Positions 1 to 6,728 are shown, counted from the first letter of the stretch. The stretch is DNA of 6,728 bases from an uncultured Porphyromonadaceae bacterium (GCA_947074265.1 CAMTPD010000082.1:1-6728); one strand, 5' to 3'. Numbers and translations are program-made. Notes: generated by a model not told the origin, from the letters alone.

Positions 1-1407
1 GGTGCCGGTGCTTTTGCTAAACCAACAGTAGGATCTTGGGGTAACTCAAGTTGCATGGCTTCTTTTTTTGGTCGTGTTAATTATTCACTACTCGATCGTT
101 ATTTACTTACCGCAACACTTCGTGCCGATGGTGCTTCAAATCTTGCAAAAAATCACAAATGGGGATATTTCCCTTCAGTTGCCTTGGGGTGGCGATTTAG
201 TGAAGAGAATGTTATGGAGCGAACTCGGGATGTAATTACAAATGGTAAGCTTCGTGTAAGTTACGGCGAAACCGGAAACTCCAATATCGGGAATAGAGCA
301 CTGGATTATTATAGCATAACAGGTGAATATGTATTTGGCGATATTGCATATAAGGGAGTTGGCTTAGGACAATTGGGTAATCCTAATTTGAAATGGGAAA
401 CTACAAAAGAGTGGAACTTTGGACTTGATTTGGGCCTATATGATCGCGTTAATATCTCAGCTGAGTTATTCAGTCGTAGAATTGTAGATTTGTTAAGTAC
501 CCGCAATCTGATGAGTTTTCTTGAAGTAGGTGCTATTGCTGCAAATATCGGATCAACAAAAAGTAAAGGTTTTGAATTGACTGTAGGTAGTAGAAATGTT
601 ATTACTTCATCTTTTAATTGGAGTTCGGACGTAACCTTCTCTATGTATCGCGATACATGGGATATGCGTGATCCATCATGGAAACCTGCAGCTTATGAAA
701 AATATAATGATCCTATTCGTTCTGCTTATGGATATAAATCAGCCGGCCTAATTCAGCCGGGAGAAACAATTGATTATATGCCCGGAGCACTTCCTGGACA
801 GGTTAAAATACAAGATCTAGATGGTTATCGATATGATGATAATGGGAAGATTATGGTTGATAAATATGGTATTCCTATGAAAACCGGTAAACCTGACGGC
901 AAGTTAGATGATGCAGATAAAATATATTACGGATCATGGGATCCGGGTTTTCAAATAGGATTTAACAATACATTCTCATATAAAAAGTTCGATTTGTCTT
1001 TTTATATGTATGGAGTATTTAATAAACTATCTTCTGGTTCTTATCTCGATTTTGGACCTAATGGAATTGAAGATATCCGAAGAGGCTATAATATGCCTTC
1101 TACAACAAAAGAGATATGGTCTGCAGATAATAAAAATACCGAACGTCCGGGTTATTTTCAATCGAGAAGTCGTTTCGGAACAGGCGATTATTTTATGGAA
1201 AAAATATGGTTTGTACGCATGCGTAATGTTGCTTTGGGTTACAACTTTTCAATTCCTAAGGTTGCATCAAATGTGCGAGTTTATGTTGATATAAATAATC
1301 CGTTTGTTTTCACAAACTATAAAGGGCTCGATCCTGAAACAGATAATCACTCAGCTGCTTACCCTAATGTAAGAACATATAGCTTAGGTATTGATATCAC
1401 CTTCTAA
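1..1407 (+). CDS. SusC/RagA-type TonB-dependent outer-membrane transporter, C-terminal part (5' end outside window)
   Basis: This is the C-terminal 468 residues of a SusC-family transporter, which imports oligosaccharides or other large nutrients through the outer membrane using TonB energy, with a SusD lipoprotein as its lid. The frame is open from base 1. The first ATG (55) sits inside a conserved barrel block, so it is not the true start. Family proteins are about 1000 residues, so signal peptide, plug and TonB box lie upstream. Visible SusC landmarks, in order, are FFGRVNYSLLDRYLLTATLR with RADGAS, WGYFPSVALGWRF, KLRVSYGETGN, NLKWETTKEWNFGLDLGLYD, NIGSTKSKGFEL, an acidic DLDG...DGKLDDADK loop (about 814-921), SWDPGFQIGFNNTFSYKKFDL and IWFVRMRNVALGYNF. 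The protein ends in YSLGIDITF; a terminal aromatic residue is the usual outer-membrane beta-barrel assembly signal. The stop is 11 bp before the SusD-like gene, so the two are almost certainly co-transcribed. Family assignment is firm; the substrate is unknown. Confidence 0.96.
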   Translation, partial: GAGAFAKPTVGSWGNSSCMASFFGRVNYSLLDRYLLTATLRADGASNLAKNHKWGYFPSVALGWRFSEENVMERTRDVITNGKLRVSYGETGNSNIGNRALDYYSITGEYVFGDIAYKGVGLGQLGNPNLKWETTKEWNFGLDLGLYDRVNISAELFSRRIVDLLSTRNLMSFLEVGAIAANIGSTKSKGFELTVGSRNVITSSFNWSSDVTFSMYRDTWDMRDPSWKPAAYEKYNDPIRSAYGYKSAGLIQPGETIDYMPGALPGQVKIQDLDGYRYDDNGKIMVDKYGIPMKTGKPDGKLDDADKIYYGSWDPGFQIGFNNTFSYKKFDLSFYMYGVFNKLSSGSYLDFGPNGIEDIRRGYNMPSTTKEIWSADNKNTERPGYFQSRSRFGTGDYFMEKIWFVRMRNVALGYNFSIPKVASNVRVYVDINNPFVFTNYKGLDPETDNHSAAYPNVRTYSLGIDITF

Positions 1408-1418
1408 TTTTTACTATT

Positions 1419-2906
1419 ATGCGTACTATCAGAAATATATCACTGTCGGTTGTTACCGCACTTTCATTGTTAAATACATCTTGTCTTAATTTAGAATCTG
1501 AGATATATGATGTAATTAATCCCACAATTTTTCCTCAAACAGAGCAAGATGCATTTGCTTTGGTAAATGCATGTTATTTGCCATTTCGATCTAATTGGTA
1601 TGGTGGAATTTTTACAGTAGCGTCAGGAGGTATTCAAATAATCGGCGATATGTCTACAGACCTGGGGCAGTGTCAATGGGGTGAAAATAGTTGGGGACCT
1701 GCTTTGTATCACAATTGGGATGCTAATGAATCTTATGTAGGACGTTTTTATGAATATACAAGAGATATTGGAAAGTTTACGATAACGATGGACCGTATCT
1801 CTAAAATAGAAATGAATGCCGAAAAGAAAGCACGACTAACTGCAGAGTTGAGAGCTGCGAGAGGTTGGATGCTATATATGCTTTACAATTGGTATGGTCC
1901 GGTTCCGGTAGCTACATTAGAAGAGCTAAATACTCCGTTGGCAGATAAGGCAATACCTAGACCAACTAAAGAATGGACCGTTAGCTTTATTGAGGAGGAT
2001 TTGATGGAAGCTGCTAAAATTTTACCTGCTAAATATACAGACACTGATTACGGACGTTTTACAAAAGGCCTTGTAAAAACAGTTCTTATGAAGTTATATA
2101 TGCATGAAGGGGAATGGGCAAAAGCTGAAAGTGTAGGTCGCGAACTGTTAGACCCAGAGTATGGTTACGGATTGATGACCGATTATGCGAGTATTTTTAA
2201 ACTTGAAAATGAGGGAAATAAAGAAATTATTTTTGCAGCTACATGCGATAGCAAAAATGCTCAACTTTGGCTTGCACACGTGTTGCCAAGCGAGTATCCT
2301 ACACAAAATACTGCGATTCAGAAATGGAATGGTTATCGTGTGCCATGGAATTTTTATCACACATTTGAAGCCGACGATAAAAGACTGGACGTGCTTGTAG
2401 GTGAGTTTATGGGAAATGATGGTGTTCTCTACAATGAATCAACAAAAGATACTCATGTTGCTTTACGAAAAGGAGCTTTGCCTGTAAAGTATGGAGAGGA
2501 TCCATCTGCTACAGGAGAGGAAAGTCAAGTCGATTGGATTGTATTGCGGTATGCAGATGTGCTTACATTATTGTCTGAGGCAATTGCTCGTAATGCCGGT
2601 GGTGCAACACAAGAAGCCGTAGATTTGCTCAATCAAATACGATCTCGAGCAGGATTGGCTGCTCTTTCATTAGCAGATGTTCCATCCTTACAAGAATTTC
2701 TAGACTCTGTTTTGCTTGAACGAGGTCATGAGTTCTGGTTTGAAGGAATACGTAGAGAAGATTTAATAAGACATGGGAAGTATATACAATATGCTCGAGA
2801 GTATAAAGGATCTACAACAACACGCGATGAGTGTGTATTGATGCCTATACCACAATGGGCAATTAATGAAGGTAAAGGTGAAGTAATTCAAAACCCAGGT
2901 TATTAA
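1419..2906 (+). CDS. SusD/RagB-type surface glycan-binding lipoprotein
   Basis: This complete 495-residue protein is a SusD-family outer-membrane lipoprotein, which forms the extracellular lid on its SusC partner and binds the ligand. The N-terminus is a lipoprotein signal peptide: basic residues R2 and R5, a hydrophobic stretch, then LLNTSC with Cys22 as the likely lipidated residue. Acidic residues follow shortly (LNLESE), which fits surface export in this phylum. The TPR-like body includes ARLTAELRAARGWMLYMLYN, followed by WYGPVPV. The C-terminal SusD/RagB signatures are LRYADVLTLLSEA (Tyr378-Asp380), AVDLLNQIRSRAGL, ERGHEFWFEGIRREDLIRHG (434-453) and the closing PIPQWAIN...VIQNPGY. ATG 1419 is preferred because it alone gives a full lipoprotein signal. 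No Shine-Dalgarno sequence is seen and the 11-bp leader is A/T-rich. The gene follows its SusC partner and is followed by a strong hairpin. Length and ending are normal for the family; ligand specificity cannot be read from sequence. Confidence 0.96.
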   Translation: MRTIRNISLSVVTALSLLNTSCLNLESEIYDVINPTIFPQTEQDAFALVNACYLPFRSNWYGGIFTVASGGIQIIGDMSTDLGQCQWGENSWGPALYHNWDANESYVGRFYEYTRDIGKFTITMDRISKIEMNAEKKARLTAELRAARGWMLYMLYNWYGPVPVATLEELNTPLADKAIPRPTKEWTVSFIEEDLMEAAKILPAKYTDTDYGRFTKGLVKTVLMKLYMHEGEWAKAESVGRELLDPEYGYGLMTDYASIFKLENEGNKEIIFAATCDSKNAQLWLAHVLPSEYPTQNTAIQKWNGYRVPWNFYHTFEADDKRLDVLVGEFMGNDGVLYNESTKDTHVALRKGALPVKYGEDPSATGEESQVDWIVLRYADVLTLLSEAIARNAGGATQEAVDLLNQIRSRAGLAALSLADVPSLQEFLDSVLLERGHEFWFEGIRREDLIRHGKYIQYAREYKGSTTTRDECVLMPIPQWAINEGKGEVIQNPGY

Positions 2907-2914
2907 TCATAGTA

Positions 2915-2958
2915 AAAGCTCCGAATGCTATAGCATAAAGCTATTGATTCGGAGCTTT
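2915..2958. terminator. Intra-operon stem-loop after the SusD-like gene (terminator or attenuator)
   Basis: A perfect 12-bp inverted repeat, AAAGCTCCGAAT (2915-2926) and ATTCGGAGCTTT (2947-2958), encloses 20 bases. These contain a second 5-bp helix, ATAGC (2930-2934) with GCTAT (2940-2944), around an ATAAA loop. An A/T-rich ATATTTTA run follows. The structure starts 8 bases after the SusD-like stop and ends 14 bases before the next ATG. The T-tract is interrupted, so it could be a partial terminator or mRNA-stabilising stem that lowers expression of downstream genes relative to the SusCD pair. Its symmetry means it could act on both strands, but no minus-strand gene faces it. Confidence 0.78.
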
Positions 2959-2972
2959 ATATTTTAACAGTC

Positions 2973-4964
2973 ATGATTATGAGAAAGCAAATATGTATTA
3001 TACTTCTTACTTCTTTTGCATGGGCAGATAGTTTTGCAGTTGAGGCGGCTAAGAAAGAAGTCGATATTTGTATATATGGCGGAACTTCGGCAGGTGTTGT
3101 GGCTGCTATGGCTGCAAAAAGGATGGGTAAATCTGTTTTGCTAATAGAGCCGGGTAGGTATATTGGTGGAATGACTACCGGTGGACTTGGGGCTACAGAT
3201 ATTGGCAATAAATATGCTGTTACCGGATTAGCACGATTATTTTATAGAGAAGTAGGAAGATATTATAATAAGTTTGAACAATGGATGTTTCCTCCAAGTG
3301 TTGCAATGAATGTGATGCAACATTTTATCTCGAATGATAATGTAGATGTTTTATATCAATATCGAATTGTAGAAGCGAATAATACAAATGGTGTTATAGA
3401 GTCTATCGCGTTAGAGCCGGATAATGATAAAGGCATTCCAAATCAAATACATGTAAAAGCCAAGCAATATATTGATTGCACTTATGAAGGTGATCTTATG
3501 GCTAAAGCTGGAATTTCTTACTTTGTGGGAAGAGAGGCAAACGACACTTATGGCGAAAGTTTAAATGGTGTGCAGTTGTCTTATTGGCATCAATTTCCGG
3601 ATGGAGTTGATCCATATATAGTTCCAGGGGATTCTACCTCCGGTTTATGTTGGGGAATAAGCAATAATGCATATCGAGCAATAGGCTCTGGAGATTCTTT
3701 AATACAAGCTTATAACTTTCGGTTGTGTTTGACTAATAACGCAACTAATAACGTGCCTTTTACAAAACCTGCAGATTACGATTCAACTAAATATGAGTTA
3801 TTAGCTAGAGCTATACCTGGTATTGGATGTGACATTAATAAATATCTACTAATTAACTGGGGAGAGATGCCGGATGATAAATATGATGTGAATAATAGAG
3901 GCCCTTTATCTACAGATATGATTGGAATGAATCATAAATATCCCGAAGCTACTTATGAGGAGCGCAAACAAATATGGAAAGATCATGAAAGTTATACGAA
4001 AGGTTTGATGTACTTTCTGACGCATGATACTAGAGTTCCGAAAGAATTGAGAGATAAGGTAAGTCAGTTCGGATGGACAAAAGATGAGTTTATAGATAAC
4101 GATAATTTTCCTACCCAATTGTATATTCGAGAGGCGAGACGTATGATTAGTGATTATGTGATGACTCAGAAAAACTGTGTCGGAGACGAAGTCGTGGATG
4201 ACGGGGTAGGACTGGCTGCTTATATTATGGACTCGCACAATTGTCAACGCATAATTATTGACGGAATGGTCAAAAATGAAGGGGATGTACAAATTGGAGG
4301 TTTTCCACCTTATCCGATTGCTTATCGAAGTATTATACCCAAAAGACAAGAATGTAGAAATCTACTTGTTCCTGTTTGTTTATCGGCCTCACATATTGCG
4401 TATGGTTCGCTACGAATGGAACCAGTTTTTATGGTGTTGGGTCAAAGTGCGGCAGTTGCCGCGGCTATGGCGATAGACAACACGAATAATATTATACAAG
4501 ATGTTGAAGTTACAACCTTACAGAATAAATTAATTTCAGATCCTTATTTAGATAATTCTATACCGGATATACTTGTTGATGATATGGATTCTAATACTTC
4601 TCGTAAGGGGGATTGGCAAATGCATGAAGGTTATTATTATAAACATAGTTATGCGCAAGGAGATAGAAAAACAAAAGATAATGAGTTTGCTTTTTATCCG
4701 GAAGTAAAATATGGATCTAAATATTCGATCTATTTTTATTGTTCTGCTTTAATTGCTCCTGCAGATATGCCTGATCGCATGTCTGTAAGTATAACAGCAG
4801 CAGATGGGATCAAGAATGTATATGTTAATCCCAAAAAGCACATAGGTCAATGGATTGACTTAGGTTGTCATAAATTAAATACTGGCAAAGCAGAAGTTGG
4901 TGTTAAAGGAGAGTTGTCTGATGGGACTATATTTGCTGATGCGATAATCTTAAAAGCTGAATAG
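2973..4964 (+). CDS. Exported FAD-dependent oxidoreductase (FAD_oxidored family) with golvesin/xanthan-lyase-like C-terminal domain
   Basis: This 663-residue protein has two parts. After a Sec-type signal peptide (KQICIILLTSFAWADSFA; cleavage probably near 22-26; no lipobox or twin arginine) comes an FAD-binding Rossmann start: VDICIYGGTSAGVVAAMAA, with the dinucleotide loop GGTSAG at 36-41 and Glu59 (LLIEPG) placed to bind the FAD ribose, then IGGMTTGGLGATD (64-76). Family landmarks follow: DCTYEGDLMAKAG (168-180), YIREARRM (384-391), PPYPIAYRSIIPK and the closing FAD-contact helix GQSAAVAAAMA (490-500). From about 533 the chain becomes a beta-sandwich type domain, with DD at 536-537, GDW (Trp548), GQWIDLG (Trp627) and FADA (654-657). 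This pattern matches the golvesin/xanthan-lyase C-terminal domain found on many Bacteroidota enzymes and thought to bind carbohydrate. Automatic annotation may call such proteins xanthan lyase, but no lyase domain is present. The second ATG (2979, Met3) is an equally good start. It probably oxidises or reduces a sugar-derived substrate; the reaction is unknown. It ends with adjacent TAG TGA stops. Confidence 0.9.
   Translation: MIMRKQICIILLTSFAWADSFAVEAAKKEVDICIYGGTSAGVVAAMAAKRMGKSVLLIEPGRYIGGMTTGGLGATDIGNKYAVTGLARLFYREVGRYYNKFEQWMFPPSVAMNVMQHFISNDNVDVLYQYRIVEANNTNGVIESIALEPDNDKGIPNQIHVKAKQYIDCTYEGDLMAKAGISYFVGREANDTYGESLNGVQLSYWHQFPDGVDPYIVPGDSTSGLCWGISNNAYRAIGSGDSLIQAYNFRLCLTNNATNNVPFTKPADYDSTKYELLARAIPGIGCDINKYLLINWGEMPDDKYDVNNRGPLSTDMIGMNHKYPEATYEERKQIWKDHESYTKGLMYFLTHDTRVPKELRDKVSQFGWTKDEFIDNDNFPTQLYIREARRMISDYVMTQKNCVGDEVVDDGVGLAAYIMDSHNCQRIIIDGMVKNEGDVQIGGFPPYPIAYRSIIPKRQECRNLLVPVCLSASHIAYGSLRMEPVFMVLGQSAAVAAAMAIDNTNNIIQDVEVTTLQNKLISDPYLDNSIPDILVDDMDSNTSRKGDWQMHEGYYYKHSYAQGDRKTKDNEFAFYPEVKYGSKYSIYFYCSALIAPADMPDRMSVSITAADGIKNVYVNPKKHIGQWIDLGCHKLNTGKAEVGVKGELSDGTIFADAIILKAE
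3732..3755 (+). repeat. 12-bp tandem duplication inside the flavoprotein gene
   Basis: ACTAATAACG occurs twice, at 3732-3741 and 3744-3753, with a 12-base period. It is in frame and encodes TNNATNNV within the oxidoreductase. The reading frame and the family landmarks on both sides are intact, so it looks like a harmless in-frame slippage product or a chance low-complexity stretch. Confidence 0.5.
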
Positions 4965-5008
4965 TGATGGAAGTTTGTATAATGGCTTAGATTCTTAAAG
5001 ATTATATA

Positions 5009-6427
5009 ATGGATATGAGACTAATCGCTATTTGTAGTTTGTTTTTGACTTTTGGGGTTACTAGTTATTCTCAAGAGCGATCGTTGTGGAGTACAGATGA
5101 TGCAGGTTGGGTTTTGAGAAAGAAGCCTAAAGAGGATGCATATGAACGATTTTTTGCATTAGGCATATGGAATGTGCCGGGGTATACTGCAAATGCAATG
5201 GAAGATAATCCAATTAAGTATAGAGCAGATGCCCTTCGATATCTTACTCAATCTAATTTGTACAATATTGTGTACCTTCCTCCTGGTAAAGAACACGATT
5301 CTAAAGGTCGCGTGGAAGTGACAGGGTCGGTTGGTTTTTATGAAATGTTGAAAAGCTATCAATCTTCACTTCCAGTTGATTTATCACTTGCAGATAAAGA
5401 TTATGCAATAAGACAATATATGCGAAAACATGCAAGAGATAAGTCTTTTATAGATGCAATTGATACAACGATAGATACTATTCTAGAGTCAGGAGATTGT
5501 ATTGATCATATATGGGCTCCTATTGATGAGATTGTAAATGGGGGAGCAGGAAGTGGTTGGTGTTGGCATCCTGAAATTGGAGAAGTCATAAGAGAGCGTA
5601 TTCAAACAAAACAAAAAGGAGCACTTCTATATACTGATTTAGTAGGTATTTCTCGAGGTAATTCTTATTTGTTTGAGTACAATTATTTGAAAAATAATCG
5701 GGAAATGCCGGCAGAGCCTCCATATCAAATGTTAGGAGATAGTGCAATTGTATTGCAAGAGCGACCTTTGCTTGGTTTTGTGCAGGGATATAGTGGAGGG
5801 CCTGTATATGTAAATGGTTCGACCAGTTATGTAGATTATGATATAGAGAATCTCAAGCGTTTGTTTTATGAGAATCTTCGAATTTCGGCACAAGCATATC
5901 GTAATTGTGGAGATGTGTTTGGTATAAACTCATTTATTGATTGTAATCGAAACCCGTTGTTGGTTGGTATAGCAGTTGATGCCATAAAGGCAGGGATTAG
6001 CAAAAGTACACCTGTTTGGATTTTCTTAGATGGGAATGGTTATTCTATACCAACGGGTATGACAACGTCAGAATTTGTTTGTAATTTAAAATGTCAAGTT
6101 TATACTGCAATTGCACATGGGGCAACAGGTATACTTTTTTGGAATGATAGAACTAAGTCGGATGAGGTTTTTAATGAGTTGGCAACTGTTGTAGAAGAGC
6201 TTAATGCATATTTAGCAGATATAATGTTAGATACATATATCCAAAAGAGTGTCGACAACTTACATTATATAATAAAGCGAAAGAATGAGAAAGAAGGTGT
6301 TTTATTTGCGACAAATAGTAGTGGCGAAGATGAAGTTGTGTTGTATTTATCTGATGATGTACAATATAAGTTGGATCCATATGAAGTGATTGTTGTGCCG
6401 ATCGATATATCAACTGTTATTTTATAA
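5009..6427 (+). CDS. Exported putative (beta/alpha)8-barrel glycosidase-like protein of unassigned family
   Basis: This complete 472-residue protein begins with a Sec signal peptide (MRLIAICSLFLTFGVTSYSQ; likely cleavage after the Ser19-Tyr-Ser21 site, leaving an N-terminal Gln). There is no lipobox, so it is probably periplasmic. I cannot name its family. The chain resembles a glycosidase-type TIM barrel: an opening strand FFALGIWNVPGY; APIDEIVNGG (Asp173, Glu174) where such barrels often carry an acidic residue; ALLYTD (Asp210); GFVQGY; a late strand PVWIFLDGNG (335-344, Asp341); and the final-strand signature TAIAHGATGILFWND (366-380), common at the end of retaining-glycosidase-like barrels. 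The last 60 or so residues, LHYIIKRK...GVLFATNS...LDPYEVIVVPI, look like a small C-terminal beta domain. Asp173/Glu174 and Asp341 are only candidate catalytic residues. Met3 (5015) is an equally plausible start. It lies 44 bp after the flavoprotein gene with no clear promoter, so it is likely the last gene of the SusCD operon. A non-catalytic sugar-binding role remains possible. Confidence 0.72.
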   Translation: MDMRLIAICSLFLTFGVTSYSQERSLWSTDDAGWVLRKKPKEDAYERFFALGIWNVPGYTANAMEDNPIKYRADALRYLTQSNLYNIVYLPPGKEHDSKGRVEVTGSVGFYEMLKSYQSSLPVDLSLADKDYAIRQYMRKHARDKSFIDAIDTTIDTILESGDCIDHIWAPIDEIVNGGAGSGWCWHPEIGEVIRERIQTKQKGALLYTDLVGISRGNSYLFEYNYLKNNREMPAEPPYQMLGDSAIVLQERPLLGFVQGYSGGPVYVNGSTSYVDYDIENLKRLFYENLRISAQAYRNCGDVFGINSFIDCNRNPLLVGIAVDAIKAGISKSTPVWIFLDGNGYSIPTGMTTSEFVCNLKCQVYTAIAHGATGILFWNDRTKSDEVFNELATVVEELNAYLADIMLDTYIQKSVDNLHYIIKRKNEKEGVLFATNSSGEDEVVLYLSDDVQYKLDPYEVIVVPIDISTVIL

Positions 6428-6474
6428 ACGACAAAGCCGGCAGAAGTAGTTTTCTGCCGGCTTTGTCGTTTATA
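6423..6474. terminator. Bidirectional terminator: perfect 23-bp inverted repeat holding both convergent stop codons
   Basis: Bases 6423-6445 pair without mismatch with 6452-6474 around a 6-base centre (GTAGTT). The core is GACAAAGCCGGCAGAA against TTCTGCCGGCTTTGTC, flanked by TATAAAC and GTTTATA. The outer arms contain the TAA of the upstream plus-strand gene (6425-6427) and, base-paired to it, the TAA of the minus-strand gene (6470-6472). A G/C-rich upper stem with an A-rich 5' side and a T-rich 3' side is present on both strands, as expected for a Rho-independent terminator serving two converging genes. Confidence 0.9.
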
Positions 6475-6728
6475 GTTCAAGTATATAAAGATCGTTACGT
6501 TTGTCTGATACGATAAATAGAAAACGTTCGTAATGCCTTAATATATCACTGATGATTTCTTCTTTTGTGAAATACTGGATGTCGTAGCCATTTCTCCCAT
6601 CTCCAAAATAAGTAAATGGGATAAAAGTATTCTGAGAGTCTATAGAAGGTGCATTGACTTCGTTGATCAAGTTTTCCGAGATATTTCGTTTTTGAGCTTT
6701 TACACCATAAATGAAAAGATCGGAATAG
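6470..6728 (-). CDS. Hypothetical protein, C-terminal fragment (5' end outside window)
   Basis: Reading the minus strand, the frame is open from the window edge to TAA at 6472-6470, giving about 85 residues that end in IVSDKRNDLYILEL. The frame stays open upstream of position 6670 (YSDLFIYGVKAQKRNISENL precedes INEVNAP). The TTG at 6670 is therefore most likely an internal leucine codon rather than a start, and the gene continues beyond 6728. The visible part has a polar middle (FTYFGDGRNGYDIQYF), a helix-like KEEIISDILRHYERF and a short strand-like end, with no signal peptide or obvious membrane segment. I recognise no family. It converges on the SusCD operon and shares its terminator, so it is a separate transcription unit and may be unrelated to the locus. 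Confidence 0.75.
   Translation of the reverse strand, partial: YSDLFIYGVKAQKRNISENLINEVNAPSIDSQNTFIPFTYFGDGRNGYDIQYFTKEEIISDILRHYERFLFIVSDKRNDLYILEL

Noticed and set aside
55..57. ATG at 55 as the start of the first gene.
   Set aside because: The frame is open to base 1, the ATG sits inside a conserved SusC barrel motif, and the product would lack signal peptide and plug.
1010..1294. A 94-codon plus-strand open frame within the SusC-like gene.
   Set aside because: It is a shadow of the transporter frame, which encodes the conserved final barrel strands here.
2958..2965. TATATTTT resembles the Bacteroides -7 element TAnnTTTG, just before the flavoprotein gene.
   Set aside because: The last base does not match, no TTTG lies at the expected -33 spacing (that region is part of the hairpin), and the start site would fall at the ATG itself.
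3906..4349. A 147-codon open frame on the minus strand.
   Set aside because: It lies entirely within the flavoprotein gene, whose plus-strand frame carries conserved family motifs across this whole stretch. The minus frame has no recognisable domain.
2973..4964. Possible call of xanthan lyase for the third gene.
   Set aside because: Only the C-terminal accessory domain resembles that enzyme; the first 500 residues are an FAD-binding oxidoreductase with no polysaccharide-lyase motif.
4978..4983. TATAAT in the 44-bp gap before the barrel-protein gene.
   Set aside because: This is the enterobacterial -10 form, which is not the usual promoter element in Bacteroidota; no paired upstream element is visible, and such strings are common in A/T-rich gaps.

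Overview
The window reads as part of a polysaccharide-utilisation-type locus from a member of the Bacteroidota, most likely order Bacteroidales. The basis is a SusC/RagA-type TonB-dependent transporter followed directly by a SusD/RagB-type lipoprotein. All visible starts lack a Shine-Dalgarno sequence and lie in A/T-rich leaders, which is usual for this phylum. Genus and species cannot be decided from the sequence.

Layout, left to right. Positions 1-1407 (+) hold the C-terminal half of the SusC-like outer-membrane transporter; its N-terminus lies before the window. After 11 bp comes the complete SusD-like surface lipoprotein (1419-2906). A 66-bp gap with a strong stem-loop (2915-2958) leads to a complete, apparently exported FAD-dependent oxidoreductase with a golvesin/xanthan-lyase-type C-terminal domain (2973-4964). 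A 44-bp gap follows, then a complete exported protein of about 470 residues that looks like a (beta/alpha)8-barrel glycosidase-like protein of no family I can name (5009-6427). A perfect 23-bp inverted repeat (6423-6474) ends the series and contains the stop codons of both this gene and a convergent minus-strand gene. Only the last 85 or so codons of that minus-strand gene are present (6470-6728).

The four plus-strand genes have small gaps and no convincing internal promoter, so they are best read as one operon. The SusC/SusD pair would capture and import an oligosaccharide or glycoconjugate. The flavoprotein and the barrel protein would modify or cleave it in the periplasm or at the surface. 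No sensor, sigma/anti-sigma pair, transcription factor or classical, readily named CAZyme is in the window, so the substrate cannot be inferred. The most notable points are the pairing of a secreted flavoprotein with an unassigned barrel protein behind SusCD, the hairpin inside the operon, and the palindromic convergent terminator. I see no mobile element, CRISPR array, tRNA or rRNA.
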